This document shows positions 38,410 through 52,195 of a stretch of DNA of 60,505 bases, piece after piece. Position numbers and translations under genes: made by a program. The first letter of the stretch is position 1. Every line of letters begins with the position of its first letter. Below the pieces are notes generated by a model, which worked only from the letters and a program-made list of their open reading frames with translations, did not search any database and had not been told where the DNA came from. The stretch is from NCBI GenBank assembly GCA_020633625.1, contig JACKDJ010000025.1, forward strand, positions 1 to 60,505, read 5' to 3'. The stretch is from Myxococcales bacterium. Its GTDB lineage: Bacteria > Myxococcota_A > Bradymonadia > REDH01.

Positions 38410-40269
38410 CTACTCCGCCGAGTCGGCCGGCGCCGCCGCCGGCGGGGTCGCGCACTCGCCCACCGTCTCGACGACCCGGAACTCGACGCGGCGGTTTCGC
38501 GCCTGGCCCTCGGCCGTCGTGTTCGGCGCGATGGGATTCGCCTCGCCGAACCCGACCGAGCGAAGGCGCGCTTCGTCGATCCCAGCCGCGGCGAGGTAGC
38601 GCAGCACCGAAGCAGCGCGCCGATTCGACAGGTCCAGGTTCATCGCGTCGTCGCCGCGGTCGTCGGTGTGACCCTCGATGCTCACCAGGCGAACGTACGA
38701 CGCGCCGCGGAGCACCGACGCGATCTGGTCGAGCAGGCTGTGAGAGCGCTGCTGGATCACGTCCGAGTTGGTGTCGAAGTAGACGGCGTCGGCGATCTCG
38801 ATGCGATCGCACTGCAGAGTCACCGACCCCGTCGCCTCTTCGGGGCAGCCGTCCTCGTCCTCGGCGCCGTCGTAGTCCTCCGGCTCGAGCGGGCACGCGT
38901 CGTCTGCGTCCAAGATGCCATCCGCGTCGTTGTCCGGGTCGGGGCAGCCGTCCTCGTCGAGGAACCCGTCGACGTCTTCCGGCTCCATCGCACAGTCGTC
39001 GTCCACGTCGAGCACACCGTCGCCGTCGTTGTCAGCGTCGGGGCAGCCGTCCATGTCCTCGAACCCGTCGATGTCTTCCGCGTCGTCAGGGCAGCCGTCC
39101 TCGGCGTCGGGGATCCGGTCGCCGTCGCGATCGGCGTCGATGTCCGGGCAGCCGTCCTCGTCTTCGACTCCGTCGAAGTCCTCACGCTCGAGCGGGCACG
39201 CGTCGTCGCGGTCGAGCACGCCGTCCGAGTCGTTGTCGGTGTCTGGGCAGCCGTCGACGTCCTCGAAGTCGTCGAAGTCCTCGGCCTGGGTCGGGCACTG
39301 GTCCGCGTCGCCGACGATCCCGTCGCCGTCTGGATCCGTATCGGGCGCCGCCGCCACCGGGGTCCCAAACGAGACGCCGAAGAACAGGCGGTACAGCGGC
39401 GTCCCGAACCCGTCGTTCATCGCGACGCCGACACCACCCTGAACCAGCGCGCCGCTGTCTGCCAGGTGCCGGACGCCGGCGTTGAGCGCGAGCGGGAACT
39501 CCTCGCCGACGCTGTTCTCCGCGCCGAGCGTCGCCTCGCCCACGAGCTCGCCGATCACCTCGATGCCGCCGACCGGGATCCCGGTCGCGACGCCGTAGGT
39601 GAGCGTGTTGCCGACTTCGAGGTTCTCGACCTCGACGCCGGGGCGAATGTGGAACCCGAGCGAGGCGCCGAGTCGCGCGCCACCGCCCAGCGTGTACTCC
39701 ACGACGGCCCGCGGCTCTGCGCGCATGTTCGCGTCGCCCTGATAGACCGAGTCGTCGCCGCTCGGCAGCCAGATCGGCGCCTCGACCGAGAGCGCGAGAC
39801 CCGAGCCGCCGTCGAGGGGCCCGAACAGCCGCAGCGCCGGCACGAACCGGATGTCGCCGACGCCGAAGCCCGGGTCCGGCGCGTTTGCGTCGCCCAGCGC
39901 CGGCAGCGAGTCGCCCGTCTGCGCGAGGATCAGCGGAAGCACAACGCCGAGCTCGAGCCGGTCGGCGAGACCGATCGCGAACATCAGGCTGCCGGTGAGC
40001 TGCGAGCCCACGATGTTCGACGAGTCCGCCCCCGGTGGCACCAGGATCAGCGGCGAGTCGGCGTAGTCGAGCATCAGGCCCGCCTCCCAGACGCCGTGGC
40101 CGAGGATCCGCGCCGACGGCATGTCGAAGAACGCGGTCCGCTGCGACGGGCCAGGATGGAACTGCTGAACGTCGAACGTCTGTGCCGCTGCGGTCGCGCC
40201 GACGCCGACGACGGCGGCGGTCGAGACGAGCGAGAGGGCGACCCGGGTCGTGCGTCGCTGGCGCTTCAT
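38410..40269 (-). CDS. OmpA-family porin with thrombospondin type 3 repeats
   Basis: 619 residues: signal peptide (ALSLVSTAAVVGVGATAAA), an N-terminal outer-membrane barrel of about 280 residues, a calcium-binding thrombospondin type 3 region of about 170 residues (repeated DxDGDGVxDxxDxCP and EDxDGFEDxDGCPD units), then a peptidoglycan-binding OmpA domain (VYFDTNSDVI... IEGHTDDRG... LSNRRAASVLRYL). ATG 40269 is set by a GGAG site 5 nt upstream. Links the outer membrane to peptidoglycan; the calcium-stiffened linker is typical of Myxococcota. Monocistronic, preceded by a 246-bp gap. Confidence 0.9.
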   Translation of the reverse strand: MKRQRRTTRVALSLVSTAAVVGVGATAAAQTFDVQQFHPGPSQRTAFFDMPSARILGHGVWEAGLMLDYADSPLILVPPGADSSNIVGSQLTGSLMFAIGLADRLELGVVLPLILAQTGDSLPALGDANAPDPGFGVGDIRFVPALRLFGPLDGGSGLALSVEAPIWLPSGDDSVYQGDANMRAEPRAVVEYTLGGGARLGASLGFHIRPGVEVENLEVGNTLTYGVATGIPVGGIEVIGELVGEATLGAENSVGEEFPLALNAGVRHLADSGALVQGGVGVAMNDGFGTPLYRLFFGVSFGTPVAAAPDTDPDGDGIVGDADQCPTQAEDFDDFEDVDGCPDTDNDSDGVLDRDDACPLEREDFDGVEDEDGCPDIDADRDGDRIPDAEDGCPDDAEDIDGFEDMDGCPDADNDGDGVLDVDDDCAMEPEDVDGFLDEDGCPDPDNDADGILDADDACPLEPEDYDGAEDEDGCPEEATGSVTLQCDRIEIADAVYFDTNSDVIQQRSHSLLDQIASVLRGASYVRLVSIEGHTDDRGDDAMNLDLSNRRAASVLRYLAAAGIDEARLRSVGFGEANPIAPNTTAEGQARNRRVEFRVVETVGECATPPAAAPADSAE

Positions 40270-40515
40270 GGGGGCTCCGTTTGGGACAAGCGTCGCCGTC
40301 GCGCCCACTGGGCGCACGAGTCCGCGCGGCGCGGCGACACACCGGCAGACCCGAAACCTCTAGCAGCCACGACGAGAGCCCGCACGAAATCGTTGGCCAG
40401 GGTCGCTGGAGCCCCGGTCGAGCGCGCTGCCGCCGCGCCACCCCGCTGCGCTCCGGTCAAACGAGCGCGGGGCTACGTTTTCATTCCCCCACCCAGACAG
40501 CCCATCGGGCGCCCG

Positions 40516-40875
40516 TCAGCCGGCCGCGAGCGCCGCGACCAGCGCGGGGTGCCCGACGGTGACGCGGTCGCCAAAGTCGACGATCGGGCGCTTCACCAGC
40601 ATGCCGTCCGCCGCGAGCGCCGCGAGCGCCTCATCATCCGACATCGCCGCGACCCGCGCGCCGAACCCGCCGTCGCGATACGAGCGCCCCGACGTGTTGA
40701 ACATCTTGCGGATCGACACCCCCGAGCGCTGCCACAGGTCGCGAAGGGTCGCGGCGTCGGGCGGAGTCGCGTCCAGCGCCACCACACGTGTCTCGACGCC
40801 CGCTTCGCGCAGCGCCGCCAGCGTCGACCGACACCCGGAGCACCCCGCGTATGCATACACAGTAACCGGCCCCAT
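40516..40875 (-). CDS. ArsC/Spx-family thioredoxin-fold protein
   Basis: 119 residues with the ArsC/Spx fold. The CxxC (C12-S-G-C15) at the N-terminus and the conserved VKRPIVDFGD strand (ArsC/Spx LIKRPIL) are visible. Such proteins are either arsenate reductase-like or Spx-type transcription factors; the N-terminal CxxC favours the Spx/YffB type, but this is not decidable. ATG 40875 has a near-perfect AGGAGGTG 5 nt upstream and overlaps the amidase stop as TGATG. Last gene of the five-gene lipoprotein operon. Confidence 0.8.
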   Translation of the reverse strand: MGPVTVYAYAGCSGCRSTLAALREAGVETRVVALDATPPDAATLRDLWQRSGVSIRKMFNTSGRSYRDGGFGARVAAMSDDEALAALAADGMLVKRPIVDFGDRVTVGHPALVAALAAG

Positions 40876-42326
40876 CAGCACACCTCCTGCAAGCATGGGG
40901 GCGGAACCCACCCGCCGAGCTCGACCTCGAGCACCTCGGCGACCCGAATCGACCGGTGATCTGCCCCGTGAGGCGCCACGATCTGCACGCCCAGCGGGAG
41001 CCCCTCCGACGACAGCCCCACAGGCACCTGCGTCACAGGCAGCTCCAGCACGTTGAAGATGCCCGTGTAGACGAAATCGAGCGGCGTCAGCAGCGGGCGG
41101 TTGTGGCGCGGCGCGGCGCGAGTGTAGGGCGGGTGGAGCAGCACGCCCGACCCCATCGCCGCTGTCAGCTCATCGCGCAGGGCGTCGCGCGCCGCGCGCG
41201 CTGCGTCCGCCGAGCCGCCGATCGCCTCCGAGAACCGCTCGGTCCCCGCGAGGACGAGCGCCGGCAGCGTGTGCACCGACCGCCCCGCCGCGAAACGAAG
41301 CAGCTCCGCCCCCAGGTTCTTCTTCGTCCCCGCCTCGAGATGGGTCCGGAACGTCCACTCCCCCTCGGCGTCGCCCAGCAACGTCGCCCAGATCTCGAAT
41401 GAGCGCCGCAGCGCCGGGAACTTCCTACGCTCGACCCGTGCGCCACGCCGCTCCAAGGCGGCCGCCGCGCGCTCGAGCGCCTCTCGTAGCTCTGCCGACG
41501 GCCCGCGCCACCCGTTCTCATCGACGATCACTACCGGGACCCCATCGAGCGACACCTCACGCGGGTCGCCGAGCTCCATCGCAGCGCACCCCGCATCGGC
41601 GCCGTCGGGGCCAGCGACCGCCGCCACGAACGGGTGCAGATCCTCCGCGCGGCGCGCCAAGGGACCCGTCGCGAGGTAGCGCAGCGCCTCATTCTCGGCC
41701 ATCGGGAACTGGCCCGTTCCCGGAACGAGCCCCCCCGACGGCTTGTGCCCAAACACACCGTTGAAGAACGCGGGCAGACGGATCGAACCCCCAATGTCGG
41801 ACCCGAGACCGAACGGGGTCCCACCCGCCGCCACGATGGCGCCCTCACCGCCAGAGCTCCCGCCGACGATGCGGGTCGGGTCGTACGGGTTGTTCGTTCG
41901 TCCATACACGCGGTTGTTGCTCTCCATCCACATGCAGAGCTCCGACGTGTTCGTCACACCGAGGGGGATGGCCCCGGCGCGCCGAACGCGGGCGACCGCC
42001 GTCGCGTCGGCTGCAGCCGGCCGCCCTGCGCGCGCGACGAGCCCGGCCGTGTTCGGCATGCCCTCGAGCGCGAAGCACTCCTTGATCGAGCAGGGCACCC
42101 CAAAGAACGCGGGCAGCCCGTCTGCCCCGTCCCGCCGAATCCGCTCATCCGCGGCCCGAGCCTCGGCGCGGGCCGCGTCGAACCGCTCCGCGACGACGGC
42201 GTTCAGCGTCGGGTTCACGCGCTCGACGTGGCGAATGTGGGTCTCGACGACCTCTCCCGATGACAGCTCGCGGCGCGCGATCCGCCGCGCCAGCTCGCGC
42301 CCCGACAGCGTCAGCAGCTCGCTCAT
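40875..42326 (-). CDS. Amidase-signature family amidase
   Basis: 483 residues with the Ser-cisSer-Lys triad of the amidase signature family: Lys82 (CSIKECF), Ser157 (GGSSGGEGA) and Ser181 (GSDIGGSIRLPAFF). The GGSSGGEG and GSDIGGSIR forms are closest to fatty-acid-amide-hydrolase-like members. Hydrolyses an amide bond; substrate unknown. No signal peptide, so cytosolic. ATG 42326 overlaps the xthA stop as ATGA. Confidence 0.88.
   Translation of the reverse strand: MSELLTLSGRELARRIARRELSSGEVVETHIRHVERVNPTLNAVVAERFDAARAEARAADERIRRDGADGLPAFFGVPCSIKECFALEGMPNTAGLVARAGRPAAADATAVARVRRAGAIPLGVTNTSELCMWMESNNRVYGRTNNPYDPTRIVGGSSGGEGAIVAAGGTPFGLGSDIGGSIRLPAFFNGVFGHKPSGGLVPGTGQFPMAENEALRYLATGPLARRAEDLHPFVAAVAGPDGADAGCAAMELGDPREVSLDGVPVVIVDENGWRGPSAELREALERAAAALERRGARVERRKFPALRRSFEIWATLLGDAEGEWTFRTHLEAGTKKNLGAELLRFAAGRSVHTLPALVLAGTERFSEAIGGSADAARAARDALRDELTAAMGSGVLLHPPYTRAAPRHNRPLLTPLDFVYTGIFNVLELPVTQVPVGLSSEGLPLGVQIVAPHGADHRSIRVAEVLEVELGGWVPPPCLQEVC
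40881..40888 (-). promoter_or_regulatory. Shine-Dalgarno of the ArsC-like gene
   Basis: AGGAGGTG on the minus strand, 5 nt before ATG 40875, inside the 3' end of the amidase gene. It rules out the upstream in-frame ATG at 40911. Confidence 0.85.
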
Positions 42327-43147
42327 GGAACCTCCGAGCTCAGCACGGCACGGTCGAGCGTGACCGTGATCGGGCAGTGATCAGAACCGAGCACGCTCGC
42401 CTCGATCGTCGCATCGACCAGGTGGCGCGCCGCGCCCGGCGAGAGCAGCGCGTAGTCGATGCGCCACCCAACATTCTTCTCCCGGACCCCGAACCGAGCG
42501 CTCCACCACGTGTAGCGGTCTGGCTCGGCGCACAGCGTGCGGAACGAGTCGACCCAGCCGGCCCGCAGCCACCGGTCGAGCTCTTCGCGCTCTTCGGCCG
42601 TGAACCCGCTCGTCTGCTCGTTGGTCTTCGGCCGCGCGAGGTCGATCGGGCGGTGCGCCGTGTTGAAGTCGCCGACGACGACGATCGGCTCGCCACGCTC
42701 GAACGCCGGCGCGAGCGCGTCGAACACGGCGCGGTAGAAGTCGAGCTTGTATGGAATTCGGCTGTTGTCGCGCTCCTTGCCGTTCCCGTTCGGGAAGTAG
42801 CCGTTCACCACCGTCAGCGCGCCGTGACGCGTCGTGAGCAGCCGCCCCTCGACGTCGAAGTCCGGGATTCCGAGCCCCACCGTCGCCACCTCGGGCGCGC
42901 GCCGCGACAGCGTCGCGACGCCGCTGTAGCCCTTGCGCTCGGCCGGGGCGAATCGCGCGTGCCAACCCGGCGGGTTGACGAGCGACTCCGGGAGCTGCGA
43001 CGGGAGCGCACGCACCTCCTGCAAACACACCACGTCTGCCGAAGTCCCGGCGAGCCACTCCGGGAACCCCTTCGTCGCCGCGGCGCGCAGCCCGTTCACA
43101 TTCCACGACGCCACCGTCGTGGTCTTCGCTCGAGCGCGCGTACTCAT
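42323..43147 (-). CDS. xthA: Exodeoxyribonuclease III (AP endonuclease)
   Basis: 274 residues; cleaves DNA at abasic sites and acts as a 3' exonuclease in base-excision repair. Family motifs in order: VASWNVNGLRAA, VVCLQEV, YSGVATLSR, VNGYFPNG, VVGDFNTAHRPID and the C-terminal VLGSDHCPITVTL with the catalytic Asp-His. Its presence in a surface-lipoprotein operon is unexpected. ATG 43147 overlaps the DUF3105 gene stop as ATGA; the open frame upstream is the noncoding shadow of that gene. Confidence 0.93.
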   Translation of the reverse strand: MSTRARAKTTTVASWNVNGLRAAATKGFPEWLAGTSADVVCLQEVRALPSQLPESLVNPPGWHARFAPAERKGYSGVATLSRRAPEVATVGLGIPDFDVEGRLLTTRHGALTVVNGYFPNGNGKERDNSRIPYKLDFYRAVFDALAPAFERGEPIVVVGDFNTAHRPIDLARPKTNEQTSGFTAEEREELDRWLRAGWVDSFRTLCAEPDRYTWWSARFGVREKNVGWRIDYALLSPGAARHLVDATIEASVLGSDHCPITVTLDRAVLSSEVP

Positions 43148-43841
43148 CGCCCCAGCCAGAGCCGCGAGAAGCTCCCATCTGCGGCGATGTCCTCCGGCGC
43201 ACGCCGGTAGTGAGCGTCGACGAAAGCGCCGAGCTCTGCTGGGTCCACGCACTCCGACGTGTAGCCCCACTCCCACGCGACGGCCGCCACGGCAGACGTC
43301 AGGCCCGGTGCGGGCGTCAGCACCCACCGAAACGCACCGCCGTCGTCGGCCGGCCGCTCCTGCGCGAAGCTGCGCAGCGCGTCGACGACCTCGGCCGACG
43401 CGCACGGGTTGTAGAGCAGCGCGACTCCGCCGTGCTCCGCGTTGTGCAGATACCGCTGCGGCGGAAGGAACTCGTACTCCCCCCACTTCGCCCACGACGG
43501 GCGGTGCGGGCCAACGACCGGCGGCACCGCGTCGTAGACGATCACCTCCGGCTCGCTCACGTGGTTCCGCGCCGTCCCCTCCACGTTGAACGTGTTCCCG
43601 GCGACACACGGCCCCGGCGTCCAGCCGGAGTCCTCGCACGTGTACGGCACCATGTCGGTCTGCCCAACAACCGCCACGTCGGCCTCGCCGCCCATGCCGG
43701 TGTCCGCGAGCCCGCCCACGTCCCCGTCGGCGTCGCTGTCGAGCGGCCCGCACGACGCGGAGGCGAGCCCGACCACCGCGGTCGCGAGATGCACCACCGC
43801 CGCGCGACGCACCACCGCCGCGCGAACCGCCACGCGCCGCC

Positions 43842-43845
<4 letters not shown>
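43144..43845 (-). CDS. DUF3105-family lipoprotein
   Basis: 233 residues. Signal with Cys in GLASASCGPLDSD, then an acidic stalk (DSDADGDVGGLADTG), then the DUF3105 domain with its hallmark VGPHRPSWAKWGEYEF and LHNAEHGGVALLYNPC. GTG 43845 overlaps the DUF4215-protein stop as GTGA. Function of DUF3105 is not established; the conserved His/Glu could bind a metal. Confidence 0.82.
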
Positions 43846-46244
<2,399 letters not shown>

Positions 46245-46450
46245 CTCGCCTGTTGTCCGTTGGGCAGGCGGCGCCGCGAGTCGACGCCGCTCCTCACGAC
46301 TCTAGAGCCGAACGCAACTCGGGTCGAGCCTCGCGCCGCGACTCGCCGACTCTGACGAGCGCGCACCGCGACGCCAACCGAGGGGCGGCGCGCACTCGCC
46401 GGCGACCGCTCTAGCTCAGACGCCAGCTCGCGCCGACCGGAGGCGACCGC

Positions 46451-49318
<2,868 letters not shown>

Positions 49319-49531
49319 CGGCGACCTCGATGCGGGCGCCGGCAGGCGCCGGCGGGGGCCCCTTAGCCGATCGAGCGCGCCGGGGCGAGCCCAACGTGCG
49401 CCCAGATTCGCGCGGGCCAGCGCCGGCGAGCGCGGGCGCGCACGGGGCAGCGGGTGATCGGGTCGCCGCCCGCCTTGCCCGCCGTCGCGCCGCGCACTAC
49501 GTCTGGGCGCCCCCTCCAACGCGACGGCCCC

Positions 49532-50383
49532 ATGCCCTTCGTTCGACGCGGCGACGCCGACATCCACTACGAGACAACGAGCGGCCCGTCGCCCGAGGCG
49601 CCGTGGTTTCTGCTGATCCCCGGGCTCTCTGCCAACACGCGCGCCTTCCCGACGATCGTCGCCGCCATGGCCGCGACCTACAACGTCGTGACCGTTGACC
49701 CACGCGGCGCCGGCCTCACCCAGCCGCGCGTGGCGAACTTCACGCTCGCGGACATCGCCGCCGACGTCGTCGCGGTCCTCGACGCGCTGCGGATCGCCCA
49801 GGCCGACGTACTCGGCATCTCGATGGGCGGCATGATCACGCAGGAGCTCGTCCTCGGCTGGCCGGAGCGCGTGCGGACAATGGTGCTCTGCTGCACCACC
49901 TGCGGGCGCCGCCCGGGTGTGCGGCCCTCGCCGCGCGTCATCGGGAGCCTGCTCGCCGGCATCGCGCGCCCGAGCCGCGGCACGCCGAAGCTAGACATGA
50001 TCATCGACCGCTTCGGACCGCTGCTGTTCGACCAGTCGACCCCGAGAGACATACGCCGCGGCTTCTTCGCGCCGCGCGTCGGTGGCAGCTCCGGCGCCTA
50101 CCCAGGCTCGCCGACGGCGGCCGGCGTCGTGGCCCAGCTCCTCGCCGTTCGAAAGTTCGGGGCCCACTCGCGGCTCGCCACGGTCGACCGCCCGACGCTC
50201 GTCTTTCACGGAGAGCGCGACGTGCTGGTCCCGACCGTGAACGCGCGGATCCTGCACGACGCCATCCCGGGCTCGGAGCTCGACGTGATGCCCGGTGGCC
50301 ACGTCTTCTTCTTCGAACACCACGACCGCTTCATCGAGCGGATCCGCCGCTTCTACGACTCCCACCCGCGAGCCGCCGCATGA
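49532..50383 (+). CDS. Alpha/beta hydrolase
   Basis: 283-residue alpha/beta-hydrolase fold protein. Nucleophile Ser97 in GISMGGM, oxyanion region IPGLSANTRAF, acid loop FHGERDVLVP and C-terminal His in PGGHVFFFEH are all present, so it should be active. Substrate unknown (esterase, lactonase or C-C hydrolase possible). Start ATG 49532 (MPFVRRGDADIHY). Stop overlaps the next gene (ATGA). Divergent from gcvP. Confidence 0.85.
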   Translation: MPFVRRGDADIHYETTSGPSPEAPWFLLIPGLSANTRAFPTIVAAMAATYNVVTVDPRGAGLTQPRVANFTLADIAADVVAVLDALRIAQADVLGISMGGMITQELVLGWPERVRTMVLCCTTCGRRPGVRPSPRVIGSLLAGIARPSRGTPKLDMIIDRFGPLLFDQSTPRDIRRGFFAPRVGGSSGAYPGSPTAAGVVAQLLAVRKFGAHSRLATVDRPTLVFHGERDVLVPTVNARILHDAIPGSELDVMPGGHVFFFEHHDRFIERIRRFYDSHPRAAA

Positions 50384-50742
50384 GCTACGAGTTCTACAAG
50401 GTCCTCCACCTCGCCGGCATCATGGCGCTCTTTCTGTCGCTCGGCGCCGCGGCGCTGCACTCGGCGCTCGGCGGCACGAAGGGGACGAACCCGCGACACA
50501 AGGCCATCGTCGCAGCGCACGGGGTCGCGCTCGCCGTCATCCTCGTCGCCGGATTCGGCATGATCGCCAAGCTGGGCGTCGGCTTCCCCGGCTGGGTGCT
50601 CGTTAAGCTCGTGATCTGGCTCCTGCTCGGCGCCGCGATCGCCCCGCTCTCCCGGTGGGCCGGGAAGGGTGGCACGGTCGCGATCGGCGTGTTCGTTCTC
50701 GGCGCGCTCGCCGCCTGGCTCGCGGTCGCGAAGCCGTTCTAG
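50380..50742 (+). CDS. Four-helix inner-membrane protein
   Basis: 120 residues with four hydrophobic helices (YKVLHLAGIMALFLSLGAAA, VALAVILVAGFGMIAKL, KLVIWLLLGAAIAPL, VAIGVFVLGALAAWLAV). The first helix with HLAG and a following His resembles SirB2/CopD-like small membrane proteins, not confidently assigned. ATG start overlaps the hydrolase stop as ATGA, so the two are co-translated. Confidence 0.8.
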   Translation: MSYEFYKVLHLAGIMALFLSLGAAALHSALGGTKGTNPRHKAIVAAHGVALAVILVAGFGMIAKLGVGFPGWVLVKLVIWLLLGAAIAPLSRWAGKGGTVAIGVFVLGALAAWLAVAKPF

Positions 50743-50818
50743 CGCATCAGCTCGGGCCGGCGCGCCCGGCGGCGCGCTTCGCAGCACGCGCCCCGTCGCG
50801 ACGCTCCGCGGCGACGAG

Positions 50819-51187
50819 TCAGCGCTCGGTGACCGCGTCGAACCGGGCCCACGCCTGCCGCATCTCCCGCGTGGCCAGGCGCACCTCGCGCACCCAGTCG
50901 TCCCAGTTGTGTGGGCGCTGCGCGGCGGCCAGCGACGCCGTGTGGATCGCCTCGCGCAGCGAGACGAACACCGGCTCGGTCCACTCGTCTTCGATCACGT
51001 CGCGGGGCCGAGCCGTCTGACAGCGCTTCCCCTCGGCCGCGAGCTCATCGGCGGCAGCCAGGATGGCGCCCCGCACGAGCGGCGTCGGCGGGCGCCCGTC
51101 GACCAGACGATCGAGCTTGTCCTCGAGGCGCGCTGCCGCCGCGGCGGCGTCCTCGAGCGACGTCAGGAGCTCCGAGAACCGGCTCAC
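50819..51187 (-). CDS. Uncharacterised 122-residue protein
   Basis: 122 residues, mostly alpha-helical with heptad-like Ala/Leu/Glu patterns (SLEDAAAAAARLEDKLDRL); likely a small coiled-coil or helical bundle. No family recognised. GTG 51187 overlaps the SDR stop as GTGA, so it is co-expressed with it. Convergent with the four-helix membrane gene, 76 bp apart. Confidence 0.7.
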   Translation of the reverse strand: MSRFSELLTSLEDAAAAAARLEDKLDRLVDGRPPTPLVRGAILAAADELAAEGKRCQTARPRDVIEDEWTEPVFVSLREAIHTASLAAAQRPHNWDDWVREVRLATREMRQAWARFDAVTER

Positions 51188-52155
51188 GGCGCGCCGGCCT
51201 GCTCGGCGATCCCGCTCACGCGCGGCGCGAGATCGTCGGTGTCGCGGAGCGTGTCGGCGAGTGGGCGCGGCGCATAGGCGAGCGCGGCCCGCGCGACGCC
51301 GTCGTCGACGACCACCGACGCCGCGGCGAGCTCCGACACCACCGGATCGATGCCACCGCCCGCGACCTTGCGAAGCGCGGCGCCAACCCGTCGTGACACC
51401 GACTCGGGGCGGTGCAGCCGCGCCACCAGCTCCGCGACGGGCAGGGCGGTGCCGCCCAGGAACGCGGCCTCTGGCGGGTCCCCGACCAGCGTCGCGCGCG
51501 CGAACACGGGGGCGACGTCGCGCACGTCACAGACCGTCGTTCGACCACGGAGGCAGCCCCGCCGCAGCCCACCCCAGCCGCGAACCAGGCGGTGGCCGGC
51601 TCCGCTGGTGTCTCCGGTCAGCGGCCCAAGCACCAGGGCGGGGCGCAGGGCGCAGAACTCGACGTCGAGCGCCACGCACCGGTCCCACGCCGCCTCTTCG
51701 GCCTCGCGCATCGTCAGCAGATAGGGCCAGCCGTCGAGGACCGCGCGGTCGCACGGGCTCACTTCGGAGTGCCGGATTCCGTCGCGCGACGCGGCGAACG
51801 CGAACGCGGTCGATCCGAACACGAGCCGAGTGGCGCCAACCGCGCGCGCCGCCTCGACGACGTTGACCGCGCCACCGACATGCAGCTCCCGTAGCGCCCG
51901 GAACCCCTCCGCGCGAGTGAACACGGCGCGGCCCGCCACGTGCACGACCCGCGATGTACCGGCCAGCGCCTCGCGCAGCCCGGCCGCGTCCTGGACTGTA
52001 CCGCGGATCCAGCGCGCGCCGGCCGGAAGCTCAGCCGGGGCGCGGGCGTCGATCACGGTGACGACGTCGCCGCGCGCGACCAGGGCGCGCACGATGGCGC
52101 GGCCCAGGAAGCCCGCGCCGCCGATGACCGCAGTGTGGCTGGCGCTCGATTCCAT
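51184..52155 (-). CDS. Extended SDR / NAD(P)-dependent epimerase-like protein
   Basis: 323 residues with the Rossmann start GGAGFLG (residues 12-18) of extended SDRs. The YxxxK catalytic motif appears as Y145-L-L-T-M149, with the Lys replaced by Met, so it may be a non-catalytic or atypical family member. Conserved VFGSTAFAF and LRPALVLGPLTGD are visible. Related to nucleotide-sugar epimerases and 3-beta-HSD-like proteins. ATG 52155 is preceded by TATATA 6 nt upstream and no Shine-Dalgarno, suggesting a possibly leaderless transcript. Divergent from the ABC exporter across 40 bp. Confidence 0.78.
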   Translation of the reverse strand: MESSASHTAVIGGAGFLGRAIVRALVARGDVVTVIDARAPAELPAGARWIRGTVQDAAGLREALAGTSRVVHVAGRAVFTRAEGFRALRELHVGGAVNVVEAARAVGATRLVFGSTAFAFAASRDGIRHSEVSPCDRAVLDGWPYLLTMREAEEAAWDRCVALDVEFCALRPALVLGPLTGDTSGAGHRLVRGWGGLRRGCLRGRTTVCDVRDVAPVFARATLVGDPPEAAFLGGTALPVAELVARLHRPESVSRRVGAALRKVAGGGIDPVVSELAAASVVVDDGVARAALAYAPRPLADTLRDTDDLAPRVSGIAEQAGAP

Positions 52156-52161
52156 CGCGCC

Positions 52162-52167
52162 TATATA
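52162..52167. promoter_or_regulatory. TATATA box in the 40-bp divergent spacer
   Basis: The palindromic TATATA lies 6 nt before the SDR start (leaderless orientation) and 28 nt before the ABC start, so it could serve as -10 for either gene. No matching -35 was recognised. Confidence 0.35.
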
Positions 52168-52195
52168 GCTGCCCCCCTCCACGACGACGAGTCTC

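Noticed and set aside
40441..40482. Hairpin with TTTT on the plus strand
   Set aside because: No plus-strand gene precedes it; the flanking genes are both on the minus strand, so no terminator call.
42326..43753. N-terminal extension of exonuclease III
   Set aside because: Arg-rich and antisense to nothing useful; ATGA junction at 43147 gives normal ExoIII length.
49319..49531. Possible glycine riboswitch before gcvP
   Set aside because: No conserved glycine aptamer sequence recognised.
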